Source: Planctomyces sp.
GTDB lineage: Bacteria > Planctomycetota > Planctomycetia > Planctomycetales > Planctomycetaceae
Reading direction: 5' to 3'
DNA: 35,725 bases
Assembly (NCBI GenBank): GCA_005778225.1
Contig: SXPC01000172.1
Coordinates: 1-35,725, forward strand
Shown here: positions 34,979-35,725 of the stretch, piece by piece
Layout: every line of letters begins with the position of its first letter
Numbering within the stretch: the stretch's first letter is position 1
Made by a program: the position numbers and the translations under genes
Notes under the pieces: model-generated
The model's database searches: none
Seen by the model: the letters and a program-made list of their open reading frames with translations, nothing else
What the model was told of the DNA's origin: nothing

Positions 34979-35458
34979 AGTGTGTTTATTAACGTATCGG
35001 GCATGCTGCCGTTGGTCAAGGGGGTGAGGTGGGGAATTACTTTCTGTAAAGAGGCTCCTGCGAGATGGCTTGCGGGGGCTCCTGCTTCTGGAAGGAGTTG
35101 GACGGAAAGGGCGTGATGATGATTGCCCGGAGTATCAAGGCGTGCAAGCGCCAGCGCTACCATTACAAGCGTGGCCGGGGGAGCATCGGGGGTGAGCGTT
35201 GCGGTCATTGGTGTTCTTAGGGTTGTTGTTTTAAAAATCCAGTTCGGAACGGTTTGGGTTTCGACTGCTTGGGTCGTTGGTGGTCACATCGGAACGGAGG
35301 CTGTTGGCAGTCTCCTTGCACTGGCTGCTGTTTTCATGGTCCACCGCTGAAGAACAGTGTTCACGACGAGAGGCGTCGTCGGTCCGATGATGCTGAGGGT
35401 TGAGATCGTAGCGGACCATGCCCTGTGATCCTGCTGACACTTGGAACACTCTGCGAGA
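34979..35458. other. Gene-free stretch downstream of tRNA-Gly
   Basis: I see no supported gene in these 480 bases. The open frames here have no domain, no start signal and no gene-like codon use. AAGCGCCAGCG occurs at 34887 and 35145. The G-rich plus strand continues. Confidence 0.5.
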
Positions 35459-35490
35459 CGACACTGCTGGGCAAGCCAGCAGTGCCACCC
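35459..35490 (-). repeat. Hairpin repeat CACTGCTGG/CCAGCAGTG with CCACCC tail
   Basis: CACTGCTGGGCAAGCCAGCA then GTGCCACCC. The 9-base arms pair around GCAAG. Read on the minus strand it begins GGGTGGCACTGC, matching the element at 27121 in the opposite orientation. Confidence 0.8.
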
Positions 35491-35567
35491 GGAGAGGGAG
35501 TTCGCTTGGTCGGCGATAGGGGAGAGTCGCGGGCATGGGACGTTGGTTCCGAACTGGGGTGAAAATA

Positions 35568-35594
35568 GGGCTTGGGGATTGGGGCTTAGTCGGA
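35568..35594 (-). repeat. 14-base-unit element, inverted relative of the argC leader array
   Basis: On the minus strand: TCCGACT head (35594-35588), unit AAGCCCCAATCCCC, then AAGCCC. One base of the head differs from TCCGGCT at 12861 and 29866. No gene starts beside it in the window. Confidence 0.75.
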
Positions 35595-35635
35595 TGTTGA
35601 TGATCGTTGGTTGTGAAGATGATCAGAGGGAAGTG

Positions 35636-35725
35636 CCCACAGAGGCACGGAGGACACGGAGGGAGAGGGATGAGGAGGAGGATTTTGCTTGACGACTCCG
35701 TGACCTCGATGGCTCTGTGGTGAAC
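35636..35725. repeat. CACAGAG inverted repeat, copy 2 (reaches window end)
   Basis: GCCCACAGAGGCACGGAGGA on the left and GACTCCGTGACCTCGATGGC then TCTGTGGTGAAC on the right, with a purine-rich centre. The arms match the copy at 25284-25365, but the centre is unrelated. Confidence 0.85.

Noticed and set aside
31969-35208. A 1079-codon open frame on the minus strand
   Set aside because: It runs antisense through the GNAT and glycosidase-like genes and across the tRNA. It lacks domains and a signal peptide, and its Arg/His/Pro-rich composition is that of a shadow frame in biased DNA.
35123-35536. Open frames of 75 and 101 codons near the window end
   Set aside because: They overlap a palindromic repeat and have neither a Shine-Dalgarno sequence nor a recognisable domain or gene-like composition.

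Overview
The window looks like chromosomal DNA of a GC-rich planctomycete (phylum Planctomycetota, probably order Planctomycetales; I cannot name a genus). The main clues are a DUF1559 prepilin-like protein with a C-terminal H-x9-DG motif, a secreted hydrolase carrying an EF-hand pair, a FHA-GAF-sigma54 activator, many starts without a Shine-Dalgarno sequence, and many short palindromic intergenic repeats. There is no phage, transposase, CRISPR array or rRNA. Coding density is moderate, and most genes are metabolic or envelope functions.

Layout. 1-3352 (minus): thiolase (fadI-like) followed by a hydratase/3-hydroxyacyl-CoA dehydrogenase (fadJ-like, cut by the window edge), a beta-oxidation pair. 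3559-6643 (minus): RluD-type pseudouridine synthase, a protein with three zinc ribbons, and a secreted PQQ-type beta-propeller. 6932-9780 (plus): FHA-GAF-AAA+ sigma54 activator and a small very acidic protein. 10162-10638 (minus): GreA. 11477-15232 (plus): secreted TPR-like protein, then argC-argJ for arginine synthesis. 15237-16388 (minus): esterase with EF-hands. 16758-19811 (plus): PutA for proline catabolism. 20012-22027 (minus): CE15-type esterase and a membrane-anchored LysM protein. 22455-25213 (plus): DUF1559 protein and a secreted His-containing protein.

The most coherent functional cluster is 25572-31023: a calcineurin-type phosphoesterase resembling PlcP/LpxH, BtaA, BtaB and a MurG/UGT-like glycosyltransferase. 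Together they could turn phospholipid into diacylglycerol and then into the phosphorus-free betaine lipid DGTS, with a possible glycolipid branch. This is a candidate membrane-lipid remodelling locus. The window ends with an HNH endonuclease, a GNAT acetyltransferase, a large secreted glycosidase-like protein and tRNA-Gly(CCC).

Two large-scale patterns stand out. First, the plus strand is C-rich up to about 31.9 kb whatever the gene direction, then turns G-rich from about 32.0 kb to the end. This is the pattern of a replication origin or of an inversion breakpoint. Second, at least six families of short dispersed palindromic or tandem repeats fill the intergenic gaps. Some abut start codons (argC, the glycosyltransferase) and one supplies part of the putA stop codon.
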